DNA of 64,000 nt from DRYM01 sp964564025 (lineage in GTDB: Archaea > Thermoproteota > Thermoprotei_A > EX4484-217-1): contig CAZLZO010000003.1 in assembly GCA_964564025.1 (NCBI GenBank), forward strand, positions 18,992 through 82,991, written 5' to 3'. The position numbers and the translations under genes are program-made. The notes below the pieces were generated by a model. It did not search any database. It had not been told where the DNA came from and worked only from the letters and a program-made list of their open reading frames with translations. Below are positions 16,964 to 25,261 of the stretch, in pieces. Position 1 is the first letter of the stretch, and each line of letters opens with the position of its first letter.

Positions 16964-18322
16964 ATGAAGAAAGAGCTCGACTTAAAGATAGTTAATGCTA
17001 AAATATCCTTGCCTTTAGGTATTGTTGAAGGAGATATTGGGATTATAAATGGAAAAATAGTTTCAATAGCCAAAAATGTTAGAGAGAAAGCAGAAAAAAC
17101 AATTAACGCTGAAGGAAAACTGTTACTACCTGGAGTTATTGATGTACATGCGCACATATATGATCCTAGATTTAAACATAGAGAAGACTTTTCACATGGA
17201 ACATTAGCTGCAGCTTATGGTGGAGTAACAACTGTTATCGTAATGCCTTTAGATACGCACATAGATAATATTGAAACTTTAAAACACTACATAGAGGTTG
17301 GCGAAAAAGAAGCTTACATAGATTTCTCGATACAGGGAGGATTCATAAAGTCCAATAATCTTAAGAACGTTCTGGAGCTTGCTAAAAGAGGTATAAGAGC
17401 GTATAAAATGTTTACATGTAGACCTTACATGGCCTCTGATGACGCATTCATAAACATGCTTAGACTTACAAAAGAACTTGACATTCTTGTTACAGTACAT
17501 GCAGAGGACGAAGCAATAATAAACGACGGTATTCGAAGGGCTTTAAAAACTGGTAGGAAAGATCCTGTAATCCATCACTTATCAAGGCATCCTTTAGCTG
17601 AAAAAGCTGCTATGGAAAAACTTCTTAATTACGTAGAATACGTTGGTGGAAGACTTCATCTATGCCATATAACTACAAGCTATGCGGTAAATGTTTTAAA
17701 GTACGCTAAAGAACATGGCTTAGAAATTACGGGTGAAACATGTACACATCACCTATTATTTACCTATAAGGATGCTGAAAAATGGGGTCCTTGGCTTAAA
17801 ATGAACCCTCCTCTTAGGTCTAAAGAGCATGTTGAAGCTTTATGGAAAGGTTTAGTCAATGGTTTAATAGATGTTGTTGCAACCGATCATGCCCCGGGAA
17901 GTAAGGATGAAAAGGAAGTCGGTTGGGAAGACATTTGGAAAGCTTGGGGAGGAGTGGCAGGAGTAGAGACCCTATTACCCATAATGTTCACGTATGGTTT
18001 TAAAAGGAATATATTATCTCTTGAGAGACTTATAGAAGTTCTCACATATAATCCTGCTAAAATATTCGGTCTTCAAAACAAGGGTAAAATAGCTATTGGA
18101 GCCGACGCGGATCTCATAATTGTAGAACCCAATTTTAAGAGGAAAGTGAAAGCGGAGAATCTTCATTATAAAAACCCGTGGACTCCTTATGAGGGAATGG
18201 AACTCTACGGGTGGCCAGAAACAGTTATTTTAAGGGGGAAAGTAATTATTGAGAAAAACGAGTTACAGATAAGTAAGGGTGTAGGGAAGTTTATTAAAGC
18301 AAGAACAGTCTTCACCAGGTAG
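16964..18322 (+). CDS. Allantoinase/hydantoinase-like cyclic amidohydrolase
   Basis: About 452 residues from the ATG at 16964, preferred over 16955 because GAGGT stands 9 bases upstream. Motifs are PGVIDVHAHIYDP (HxH), AYKMFTCRPYM (the lysine expected to be carbamylated), VTVHAEDEA, HLCHITTSYAV and VVATDHAPGSKDEKE, followed by IWKAWGGVAGVETLLP, which resembles allantoinases. Members open cyclic amides such as allantoin, hydantoins, dihydropyrimidines or dihydroorotate. A separate, more typical dihydroorotase is present in the pyrimidine operon, so this one is probably catabolic. Its place behind adenine deaminase suggests a purine-derived ring. Confidence 0.85.
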   Translation: MKKELDLKIVNAKISLPLGIVEGDIGIINGKIVSIAKNVREKAEKTINAEGKLLLPGVIDVHAHIYDPRFKHREDFSHGTLAAAYGGVTTVIVMPLDTHIDNIETLKHYIEVGEKEAYIDFSIQGGFIKSNNLKNVLELAKRGIRAYKMFTCRPYMASDDAFINMLRLTKELDILVTVHAEDEAIINDGIRRALKTGRKDPVIHHLSRHPLAEKAAMEKLLNYVEYVGGRLHLCHITTSYAVNVLKYAKEHGLEITGETCTHHLLFTYKDAEKWGPWLKMNPPLRSKEHVEALWKGLVNGLIDVVATDHAPGSKDEKEVGWEDIWKAWGGVAGVETLLPIMFTYGFKRNILSLERLIEVLTYNPAKIFGLQNKGKIAIGADADLIIVEPNFKRKVKAENLHYKNPWTPYEGMELYGWPETVILRGKVIIEKNELQISKGVGKFIKARTVFTR

Positions 18323-18413
18323 TAGAAGCATTAATTAAGATGGACATTATATCCTTGCAAGATAAGATTAATATTTACCTATAACATCTATCTATCTTCG
18401 GTGTATTCGTTTT

Positions 18414-19577
18414 ATGTTCAGTATAGAATTTAGCTTACCTACCAAGATAGTGTTTGAAAGGGGTTCTTTATCGAAAATACATGAACACATAGATAACTTA
18501 GGAACGAAAGCGCTAATACTGATGACTCGCGGAGGTTCCATGATAAAATATGGTTACTACAGTACATTACGTATAGAACTTGAAAAAGCCGGTATAAAGT
18601 ATTGTCCCTATAATGACATTTCATCTAATCCTAGATCAGATGAAGTAGAGAGAGCAGTACAATATGCTGAGAAAAATGGTTGTGACTTATTTATAGGGTT
18701 AGGTGGAGGTAGTGCAATAGATTCAGCAAAAGCTGTTGCAGCAACATTGGCTTCTGGAGGTAGGCTTATAGATTATCTTAGAGGGAGAAAGGAATTCAGC
18801 GAATCTTACCCAATAGTTGCTATACCGACAACACATGGAACTGGAAGTGAAGTGAATAAGTATGCTGTAATAACTGATATTGAAAGGAAAGCAAAGGTTT
18901 CAGTAGTTAGTAAACTGATTTATCCCAAAATAGCTATTTTAGATCCGGAGACAACTTTAACTCTTCCTCCAACATTATCTGCTGCAACAGCATTTGATGC
19001 CTTGTCTCATGCTCTCGAATCCTATGTTAGTAGGAGAACTAATAGACTAGCTAGAATATTTGCTGCTGAGGCAATAAAAAACATTGTAGCTAACATTAGA
19101 GTAGTTGTAAAACGCGGAATAAATATCCAGGCAAGAACTAAACTTCTTTGGGCAAGCATGATGGCTGGGTTAGCAATAGATCAGTCAAGAACCACGTTAT
19201 GTCATGCTATGGAACACCCCATAAGCGCGCATTATGAAAACATTCATCATGGAGTGGGATTAGCTGCTATACTTCCAGCTTGGCTTAAATACACTTTAGA
19301 TGCTGCACTTGAGGACTTTGTAGAAATAGCTGAAATACTAGGCCTAAAAGTTACAACAATGCCCCAAAAATATATAGCAATGTCTGTTTACGGCTTCATA
19401 GTTAAGCTTAGAAACGATGTGGGATTAAACATTAGATTAAGAAACTTTGGAATTACTGAGAAGGATATTGAAAAATTCGTTAACGACGTATTCGACTATA
19501 TGAGACCTTTAGTGTTCAATAATCCTAAAGTACCCACCAAGGAAGAGGTTAAGAAACTATATTTAGAATCCCTTTGA
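18414..19577 (+). CDS. Iron-containing alcohol dehydrogenase family protein
   Basis: 387 residues of the group III (Fe-ADH) family. The NAD(P)-binding signature GLGGGSAIDSAKAVAA lies near residue 98, followed by AIPTTHGTGSEVN; metal-binding histidines are in HALESY, LCHAMEHPISAHY and ENIHHGVGLAAILP. Members reduce aldehydes or oxidise alcohols, and some act on glycerol or hydroxybutyrate. Substrate is unknown. It overlaps the start of the JAMM-motif gene, so the two are probably translated together. Confidence 0.9.
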   Translation: MFSIEFSLPTKIVFERGSLSKIHEHIDNLGTKALILMTRGGSMIKYGYYSTLRIELEKAGIKYCPYNDISSNPRSDEVERAVQYAEKNGCDLFIGLGGGSAIDSAKAVAATLASGGRLIDYLRGRKEFSESYPIVAIPTTHGTGSEVNKYAVITDIERKAKVSVVSKLIYPKIAILDPETTLTLPPTLSAATAFDALSHALESYVSRRTNRLARIFAAEAIKNIVANIRVVVKRGINIQARTKLLWASMMAGLAIDQSRTTLCHAMEHPISAHYENIHHGVGLAAILPAWLKYTLDAALEDFVEIAEILGLKVTTMPQKYIAMSVYGFIVKLRNDVGLNIRLRNFGITEKDIEKFVNDVFDYMRPLVFNNPKVPTKEEVKKLYLESL

Positions 19578-19579
19578 AG

Positions 19580-20329
19580 ATGAGAAAATTGGTTAAAAAA
19601 GAACACTATATACTAAAGAATAAAAGCATTAAGTGGCTTGCATTAGCAGGAAGCGTAATATCGTTCTGTGAGGACTTAATGGAAATTTTCAATACTAATA
19701 GCTATTACGTCGAGGAGAGCTTTTACAGCTACCATAACTGGGATGAAGAGGAAAAAGTGAGGATATATTTACCAAAAGAGCTAGAAAGGAATAATATGCC
19801 TAAGAGAGATAGCATAGAGACCATATTTTCTGACGCACCAATGGTTAGCAGCGTATTTTGGAAATCGCTATATAGAAGAGCTTTAGAAGTCTTCATAGAA
19901 AATATCATACCCTTACTTAAAGATAAAGCTAAACTATCAGATACTAAACATGTAGAATACATGTTATTAATAACTCCTAAGAAAATAGGTGTAATTCTCG
20001 AGGGAGATGTAGATAAAGTTAGAATACCGTACATTAAAACATATGTTATGGCCCATACCCATCCAAGTCCTAACTGTTTCTTTTCCCAAAAAGACATTAT
20101 TTCCTCATTAGATTTATTCGCCAACCAAGGCCTACTAAGCGCAGTAATAACGACAACGTGCTCTGCTATAATGTATAGAGTTGATGATATGACTGTAGAA
20201 GACTATGAAAGATTAATCATTATAGGCAATATGGTGAAGAAAGGTAAGCTACATAGTGTTTTAGAGGAATTTTCTAAGCTTCACAGTATAAAACTCATGG
20301 TTATTGGTGTTGGAAGTTTTCCTTCTTAG
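19580..20329 (+). CDS. Uncharacterised protein with a JAMM/MPN+ metal motif
   Basis: About 249 residues from ATG 19580 (a TTG at 19574 overlaps the upstream stop). I do not recognise the family. The segment AHTHPSPNCFFSQKDI near residue 160 matches the JAMM pattern H-x-H-P with a Ser and Asp at the expected distance (HxH, seven residues, SxxD), as in Rpn11-type isopeptidases and archaeal or bacterial JAMM proteins. A glutamate in ILEGDVD before it could be the catalytic acid. The first 100 residues show no known motif. It is tightly linked to the iron alcohol dehydrogenase gene and its stop overlaps that of the opposing ABC ATPase gene. Confidence 0.6.
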   Translation: MRKLVKKEHYILKNKSIKWLALAGSVISFCEDLMEIFNTNSYYVEESFYSYHNWDEEEKVRIYLPKELERNNMPKRDSIETIFSDAPMVSSVFWKSLYRRALEVFIENIIPLLKDKAKLSDTKHVEYMLLITPKKIGVILEGDVDKVRIPYIKTYVMAHTHPSPNCFFSQKDIISSLDLFANQGLLSAVITTTCSAIMYRVDDMTVEDYERLIIIGNMVKKGKLHSVLEEFSKLHSIKLMVIGVGSFPS

Positions 20330-21099
20330 GGAAGAGGGACAACTATTACTCCCGCTTCAGTATCCTTTATTACCTTAACCCTTATACCATAAGTTTCCTC
20401 AATGTTTTTGGGTGTTAAGACTTCTGGAGGGGAACCTATTGAAACTATTTTCCCGTTCTTAAGCAAAATTATTTTATCTGAAAACATTGATGCCAATCTT
20501 AGGTCATGAATTGTCATTATCGTTATAAGCTTATGTTTCTTAGTTATCTCTCTTATTTTCTTAAGAATATCTATTTGATACTTAATATCCAAATGTAATG
20601 TTGGCTCGTCTAGGAGTAAAATTTTCGGTTTTTTAGCAAGTATTTTAGCGATTATTATTCTTTGGAGCTCCCCGCTACTTAACTGCTCTATTTTTCTTAA
20701 AGAAAACTTCTCAGCACCAACTTCTCTAAGAGACTCCTTTACGGCCTTAATATCTTCCAAAGATTCTAAAAATGTTCTCATATGGGGATATCTGCTAGTA
20801 GATAAAAAGTCTAGTACCTTAACATTAAACCCACGTGGTATTTCTACTTCAGAATATCCAATTATTTTTGCTGCCTCATATAAGCTCATTTTCCATAAGT
20901 CTCTTCCATCAATGTATATTGTTCCCTTTTGAGGCTTAAGTATGCGGGCTAAGCATTTAAGTAGAGTAGTTTTTCCTGCACCATTAGGTCCAAGAACTGT
21001 TGTTACCTCGGCTTCACAAAAATTTAAATCAATGTCCTTTAACGTAAATAATTTATCATCATACGAAAACCCCATATCAGATATTCTTATGCAAACCAT
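20326..21099 (-). CDS. Iron/cobalamin-type ABC importer ATPase
   Basis: 257 residues, FecE/BtuD family. Walker A is VLGPNGAGKTTLLKC (about residue 36), the signature is LSSGELQRIIIAKIL and Walker B is ILLLDEPTLHLD, with the switch histidine in MTIHDLRLAS. It is the last gene of a three-gene importer read binding protein, permease, ATPase; its start overlaps the permease stop by one base. Substrate could be an iron chelate or a corrinoid; the corrinoid-dependent genes nearby make the second attractive but this is inference. Confidence 0.92.
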   Translation of the reverse strand: MVCIRISDMGFSYDDKLFTLKDIDLNFCEAEVTTVLGPNGAGKTTLLKCLARILKPQKGTIYIDGRDLWKMSLYEAAKIIGYSEVEIPRGFNVKVLDFLSTSRYPHMRTFLESLEDIKAVKESLREVGAEKFSLRKIEQLSSGELQRIIIAKILAKKPKILLLDEPTLHLDIKYQIDILKKIREITKKHKLITIMTIHDLRLASMFSDKIILLKNGKIVSIGSPPEVLTPKNIEETYGIRVKVIKDTEAGVIVVPLP

Positions 21100-22136
21100 T
21101 ACGCTTTCACCTTAGTTAAAAGTAGGTATGCGAAAAACGGCGCACCAAGAACGCTTGTTACAGCTCCTACGGGTATTTCTCCTATTGCAAGTCCTTCTGA
21201 AGCTATTCTAACAAAAATATCAGAAACGCAAAGAACTAAGGCGCCAAGTAAAGCTGATAGTGGAACTACGTATCTATTATCACTACCTATAATGAGTCTT
21301 GACATGTGGGGAACAATTAATCCTATGAACCCTATGATTCCAGCGATAGCTACACTAACGCTAGTAAGTAATGCTGCAAGCATCGAGGCAAAAATGCGAA
21401 CTGTTTTAGGATTATAGCCTAATTGCAAAGCATGTTCATCACCATAAATTATAGCATTCAATCTCTTAGCCATAATTAATGCTAAGGTAAAACCTGCGAT
21501 AGAGACTAAAGCCAACATTACTACATGGCCTCTAAGTATTTGCGAAAGACTCCCTAGTAGCAGTATTAAAAATGGCATGTTGAGCTTGGATTGAACTATG
21601 AAGGCTAGGAAACTTGATAAACCAGAGAAGCCCGCTGTAACAGCTAAGCCAGCAAGTATTAGGCTTGTTGCTGATCCACCAATAGCTTCACTTAATGTGA
21701 GAGTTAGGGTAAAAGCAATTAGTGCTCCTATAAATGAAATTACTGAAACGTAATGTAATGAAAGAGCAATAGAAGGCACAATTATAATAGCTAACGCCAT
21801 AAACGTGAGCGCTCCCGACGATAAACCTAGTAGGAAAGGTTCTGCCAAAGAGTTTCTAGTAACGGATTGTATTAGAACTCCGGAAATAGCTAATAAAACC
21901 CCTATAAACATAGCAGCTAATGTCCTCGGAAGCCTTAAATTATACACTATGTTGATTAAGGTGCTTGAAGTTTTAGAAGATGTACTCATTAATGTTAAAA
22001 TTTCGAGCAAACCTACGTTCGAAGAACCTATATTCAAGGAAAATATAAATGTAAATGTTAACAAAACGGACAAAAACGCTAGCACTAAGAAAAATTTCCT
22101 CTTCTTCTCTTGAAAGTATTTTTCAGCATAATCCAT
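21099..22136 (-). CDS. Iron/cobalamin-type ABC importer permease
   Basis: 345 residues, FecCD/BtuC family, with about nine to ten hydrophobic helices. Landmarks are LRLPRTLAAMFIGVLLAISGVLIQ, the NSLAEPFLLGLSSGA stretch, IGFIGLIVPHMSRLIIG (ATPase coupling region) and the C-terminal GEIPVGAVTSVLGAPFFAYLL. It forms the membrane channel of the importer with the adjacent ATPase and binding-protein genes, which are 5 bp and 1 bp away. Confidence 0.93.
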   Translation of the reverse strand: MDYAEKYFQEKKRKFFLVLAFLSVLLTFTFIFSLNIGSSNVGLLEILTLMSTSSKTSSTLINIVYNLRLPRTLAAMFIGVLLAISGVLIQSVTRNSLAEPFLLGLSSGALTFMALAIIIVPSIALSLHYVSVISFIGALIAFTLTLTLSEAIGGSATSLILAGLAVTAGFSGLSSFLAFIVQSKLNMPFLILLLGSLSQILRGHVVMLALVSIAGFTLALIMAKRLNAIIYGDEHALQLGYNPKTVRIFASMLAALLTSVSVAIAGIIGFIGLIVPHMSRLIIGSDNRYVVPLSALLGALVLCVSDIFVRIASEGLAIGEIPVGAVTSVLGAPFFAYLLLTKVKA

Positions 22137-22141
22137 TTCAA

Positions 22142-23293
22142 TCAGCCTACGTAAACCGTTTGAGCCACAAGCGATGTTAACTGAGGTGAAGCTTTAATTA
22201 CGTCTTCCCTTGAAACTTCACCAAAAACTTCACTATGTAAAATTTGAGCCATGAGCTTTACAGCCTCTACAATACGCGGACTAGGGCGTACGAGAATATT
22301 ATTAGCGTCCCCTATAAGAACATAAACATTACCTTTCTTTACAGCGTTTGTTTGTGAAAGCTCTGATGAGAATATTTCATCAATTACCTTCTTTGCTTCT
22401 CCAGGGGACCCCATCATTGAAACTACTATTACGTCCGGGTTCTCTAATAAAATATCTTCTGCACTCAGTTTAATCCACCCATGATATTTTGATGCTATAT
22501 TATATCCTCCACTAACCTTAACAACGTAATTTATGAATGTTCCAGAACCAGCACTCCAATATCCCCATGAAGGAGGGCCTAAGAGAATAAGTACTTTAAC
22601 TTTAGATACATTTTTACTTAGAAGCTCTCTTTCAATACTGCCTATTTGCTCCTTTATTTTTAAGGAAATGTTTTTAGCTACTTCCTCTATATGAAAGATT
22701 TGCGCTAAAAGTCCGATATCTGAAAGCACATCTTCTAGAGAGGATGCAGCACCTCCCTTAACATAAACTACTGTTAACCCTAATTCAGAGAACTTTTCAC
22801 GGAACTTAATGTGTGCTCCTGTATCAGCTACTACTAGATCAGGCTCTATTTCAACAATTTTTTCGAAATTAGGTTGCCAGTAACCTCCTACATCAACTAT
22901 TTTTCCTTCATTTCTTAATTTAACAACTTCTGGAGGATAATCCGAGAAACTATCAACACCAACAACATACTTTCCTAAGCCTAGAGCGTAAAGCTCCTCA
23001 GTAATAGCTGGAGACAAACTAACTACTCTAACCGGTTTTTTACTTATCTCAATCATTCTACCTAAAGCATCAACAACGGTTAATGGATATTCTGGCTTAA
23101 TTGTTGTTGTCTCCATTATTGTAGTTACAACTGTTGAAACACTTGTTTCAGAAACCTTTTGGTTCTGCGTAACCGTTGTTGTTACTGTAACGCTCCCTGG
23201 ACTTACCAAATTTACTACTCCAGCTCCAATAATTAACCCTAAAATTAATGCTACTATAATACTTATCTTCATAGGATACCTATTCAGAGACAC
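22142..23293 (-). CDS. Iron/cobalamin-type ABC importer binding protein
   Basis: 383 residues. A hydrophobic N-terminal anchor (IIVALILGLIIGAGVV) is followed by a Thr/Val-rich linker (about residues 33-65), then a FecB/BtuF-type domain starting VVDALGRMIEISKKPVRVVSLSPA with the usual EELYALGLGKYVVGVD and GSGTFINYVVKVSGG. It is predicted to be held on the outer face of the membrane and to hand its ligand to the permease. GTG start at 23293; the ATG at 23272 (MKISIIV) is the likelier true start. Upstream AT-rich sequence holds its promoter. Confidence 0.92.
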   Translation of the reverse strand: MSLNRYPMKISIIVALILGLIIGAGVVNLVSPGSVTVTTTVTQNQKVSETSVSTVVTTIMETTTIKPEYPLTVVDALGRMIEISKKPVRVVSLSPAITEELYALGLGKYVVGVDSFSDYPPEVVKLRNEGKIVDVGGYWQPNFEKIVEIEPDLVVADTGAHIKFREKFSELGLTVVYVKGGAASSLEDVLSDIGLLAQIFHIEEVAKNISLKIKEQIGSIERELLSKNVSKVKVLILLGPPSWGYWSAGSGTFINYVVKVSGGYNIASKYHGWIKLSAEDILLENPDVIVVSMMGSPGEAKKVIDEIFSSELSQTNAVKKGNVYVLIGDANNILVRPSPRIVEAVKLMAQILHSEVFGEVSREDVIKASPQLTSLVAQTVYVG

Positions 23294-23413
23294 CGTTTGT
23301 ACACCCTATCCAAACGGTGTTCCAGAAGTCCTATTTAAACATAATTCTTCAAAACCCCATTCCAAACACCTTATAAACAAACTTAGAACAAGAAATAAGA
23401 TGGCTGTAGAAGG

Positions 23414-24309
23414 TTGAATACACTCATTTTTACTCATGGAGTTGCTGACGGCATAGTATCAGCAGCTATATCTTTAGCTGCCCTTGGGAATGAGGCAAAG
23501 GTCTTTTTCACTCATCCTGCTGGTTTATACGAAGACATGCTACATAATGTTAGGTGTGAAAATAAGGTTGTAATAGTCGATATAGCGCTTAATGAAGCTC
23601 ATTTAAAAGAACTACATATCTCGTCAAAGAGTAAAAGGGGAGTAGACATTGTTTATATAGACCATCATCCTGAACCTTTAGGAATAAAACTTAACGAATT
23701 TCCAATGACTACTATTCACAATTTAAATTCATCATCGTCTGAACTTACTTTTAGGTACTTTGAAAATAAACTTGATGAGGATGTGAGCAGGGTAGCTATT
23801 TATGAAGCTATCTCTGACTATTTAGATGTAACACCTTGGGTTAAAAGGGCTCTCAAAGACTAGGATAAAAGAGCAGTATATTTTGAAGCAGGAGTACTAA
23901 GTCAAGGATTAGAGGGCGCGAGAAAACTTTACGATTTCAAAAGACGCGTAGTAATTCACTTATCAGAAAATAAGCTACCCAGTGAAATGNNNNNNNNNNN
24001 NNNNNNNNNNNNNNNNNNNNNNNNNNNNNNNNNNNNNNNNNNNNNNNNNNNNNNNNNNNNNNNNNNNNNNNNNNNNNNNNNNNNNNNNNGGAAATGAAAA
24101 AGGAAATCAAAGTTAACGCTAAAGCCTTGAAAACCATAGCTTAAGTCACTAACCCTAAGGGAAGCGTTACAAGAGCAGCTACATATGTTAGAGCGTATTT
24201 GAAAAAGACCGTAGGCGAAGAACGGTACCCGTAAAAAGACTTTATAATTTTCTCGAGAGACTTGATGAAGAGATATCTTCGGAGATTTCACTTTAACTTC
24301 CTGTTTTAG
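23414..24309 (+). pseudogene. DHH-family phosphoesterase, interrupted and spanning an assembly gap
   Basis: The first 149 codons encode a DHH-type N-terminus: HGVADGIVSAAIS and YIDHHPEP. A TAG at 23861-23863 stops it, yet the same frame continues with convincing protein, DKRAVYFEAGVLSQGLEG and VVIHLSENKLPSEM, up to the N run. After the gap one frame gives TNPKGSVTRAATYV, a plausible later part of the same protein, but with TAA at 24142 and 24232. The TAG probably replaces a TGG (Trp). Either the gene is decaying or the contig ends are error-rich. DHH proteins hydrolyse phosphodiesters or oligonucleotides. Confidence 0.75.
23990..24089. other. Assembly gap, 100 N
   Basis: Exactly 100 undefined bases, the usual placeholder for a gap of unknown size. 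The real distance is unknown, and the sequence just beside it should be treated as less reliable. Confidence 0.99.
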
Positions 24310-24379
24310 CGTTTACGTAAGCGAGTTTTGGATCACTTAACGTTAGAATATGAAACTATGAATAAATAATACTTCTTAA

Positions 24380-25261
24380 TTAGCAATATTTAAAAAACTC
24401 ATAAACTAAAGTATTCATCAACTTATTTAGGCTCCTCTTAAAAATCTCTTCTTCTAAGTAATTTATTGTTTTACTAACTACTAGACGCTTATTACATTTC
24501 ATAGATACGTATTTTCCTAAAACCCACACTAATGCATCCAAGTTTAAAGGGGGTATGTTGGTTTTTTGCGATATAATTCCCCATGCATCTCTAACGGTCT
24601 CGTCGTATTTAGCTAATAATAAATTGACTTTTTCCTTTAAATTTCGAGAATTAATGCTTATTAATCCTGATGTTAAGGAGATTAAAGCTACTCTAAAATC
24701 TACTGGAATAGGTATTTCATGAGGTAAGCTTATTCTTATTCCTGTTGAAGCGTAATATGCATAGTAAAACATTTTTACGGAGAAAACAATAGTCTTTCTC
24801 CTAAGTGAAGTATTTAAATTTCTAGCTAATTCTCTCCATAATTTAGTGACATCATCAGCATAGTACCATGGTTTTTCGAAAAGTATTCTTGAAGTTCTTG
24901 ACCCGTAGAATTTTTGAAGCCTATTTATCTTCTGTTTTAACAGCATTCTATTAACCTTATATGTATTAAGGAAGTTTATGATGTTATCTAAAGCTTTAAA
25001 GAAGCTGGGAGGAGTTTTTGAAAAGTATTTTGCAAAGAGTAACCAATAATCTTCCCCTTTCATTGAAAGTCTATAGCTTATTAAAGCATTTGATACTGCA
25101 AGTAAACATACATAGCCTGCATGCTTTGTTCCAGAGTATAAAATTTTCATAGCCTCAAACTGATTGTCATGGTCTTCAATATAGTATATTGTCTTTATTC
25201 CGATAGAACTTATGAGATTACTTAATTCCTCTATTCTTTCTAAATTTACTTTGATTGCCAT
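24380..25261 (-). CDS. Archaeal 8-oxoguanine DNA glycosylase/lyase (AGOG family)
   Basis: 293 residues matching the AGOG family of helix-hairpin-helix glycosylases. Family blocks are NALISYRLSMKGEDYWLLF and KTIVFSVKMFYYAYYAS, whose lysine corresponds to the catalytic Lys of Pyrobaculum AGOG. EIPIPVDFRVALIS carries the catalytic Asp, and IPPLNLDALVWVLG follows. It removes oxidised guanine from DNA and cuts the abasic site. Its start overlaps the end of the MtrH-family gene by 16 bp, so it is the last gene of the methyl-transfer operon; a functional link is not obvious. Confidence 0.9.
   Translation of the reverse strand: MAIKVNLERIEELSNLISSIGIKTIYYIEDHDNQFEAMKILYSGTKHAGYVCLLAVSNALISYRLSMKGEDYWLLFAKYFSKTPPSFFKALDNIINFLNTYKVNRMLLKQKINRLQKFYGSRTSRILFEKPWYYADDVTKLWRELARNLNTSLRRKTIVFSVKMFYYAYYASTGIRISLPHEIPIPVDFRVALISLTSGLISINSRNLKEKVNLLLAKYDETVRDAWGIISQKTNIPPLNLDALVWVLGKYVSMKCNKRLVVSKTINYLEEEIFKRSLNKLMNTLVYEFFKYC

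Noticed and set aside
20326..23293. Firm assignment of the FecBCD-type importer as a cobalamin transporter
   Set aside because: Nearness to corrinoid-dependent genes is suggestive, but iron-chelate and corrinoid importers of this family cannot be separated by the motifs visible here.
23861..23989. TAG inside the DHH gene read as pyrrolysine or another readthrough event
   Set aside because: The same gene has further in-frame TAA stops at 24142 and 24232 after the gap, and no pyrrolysine genes are seen. A nonsense change or a base error near the contig end is simpler.
23937..24291. Minus-strand open frames crossing the N run
   Set aside because: They exist only because undefined bases contain no stops; the coding signal is on the plus strand.
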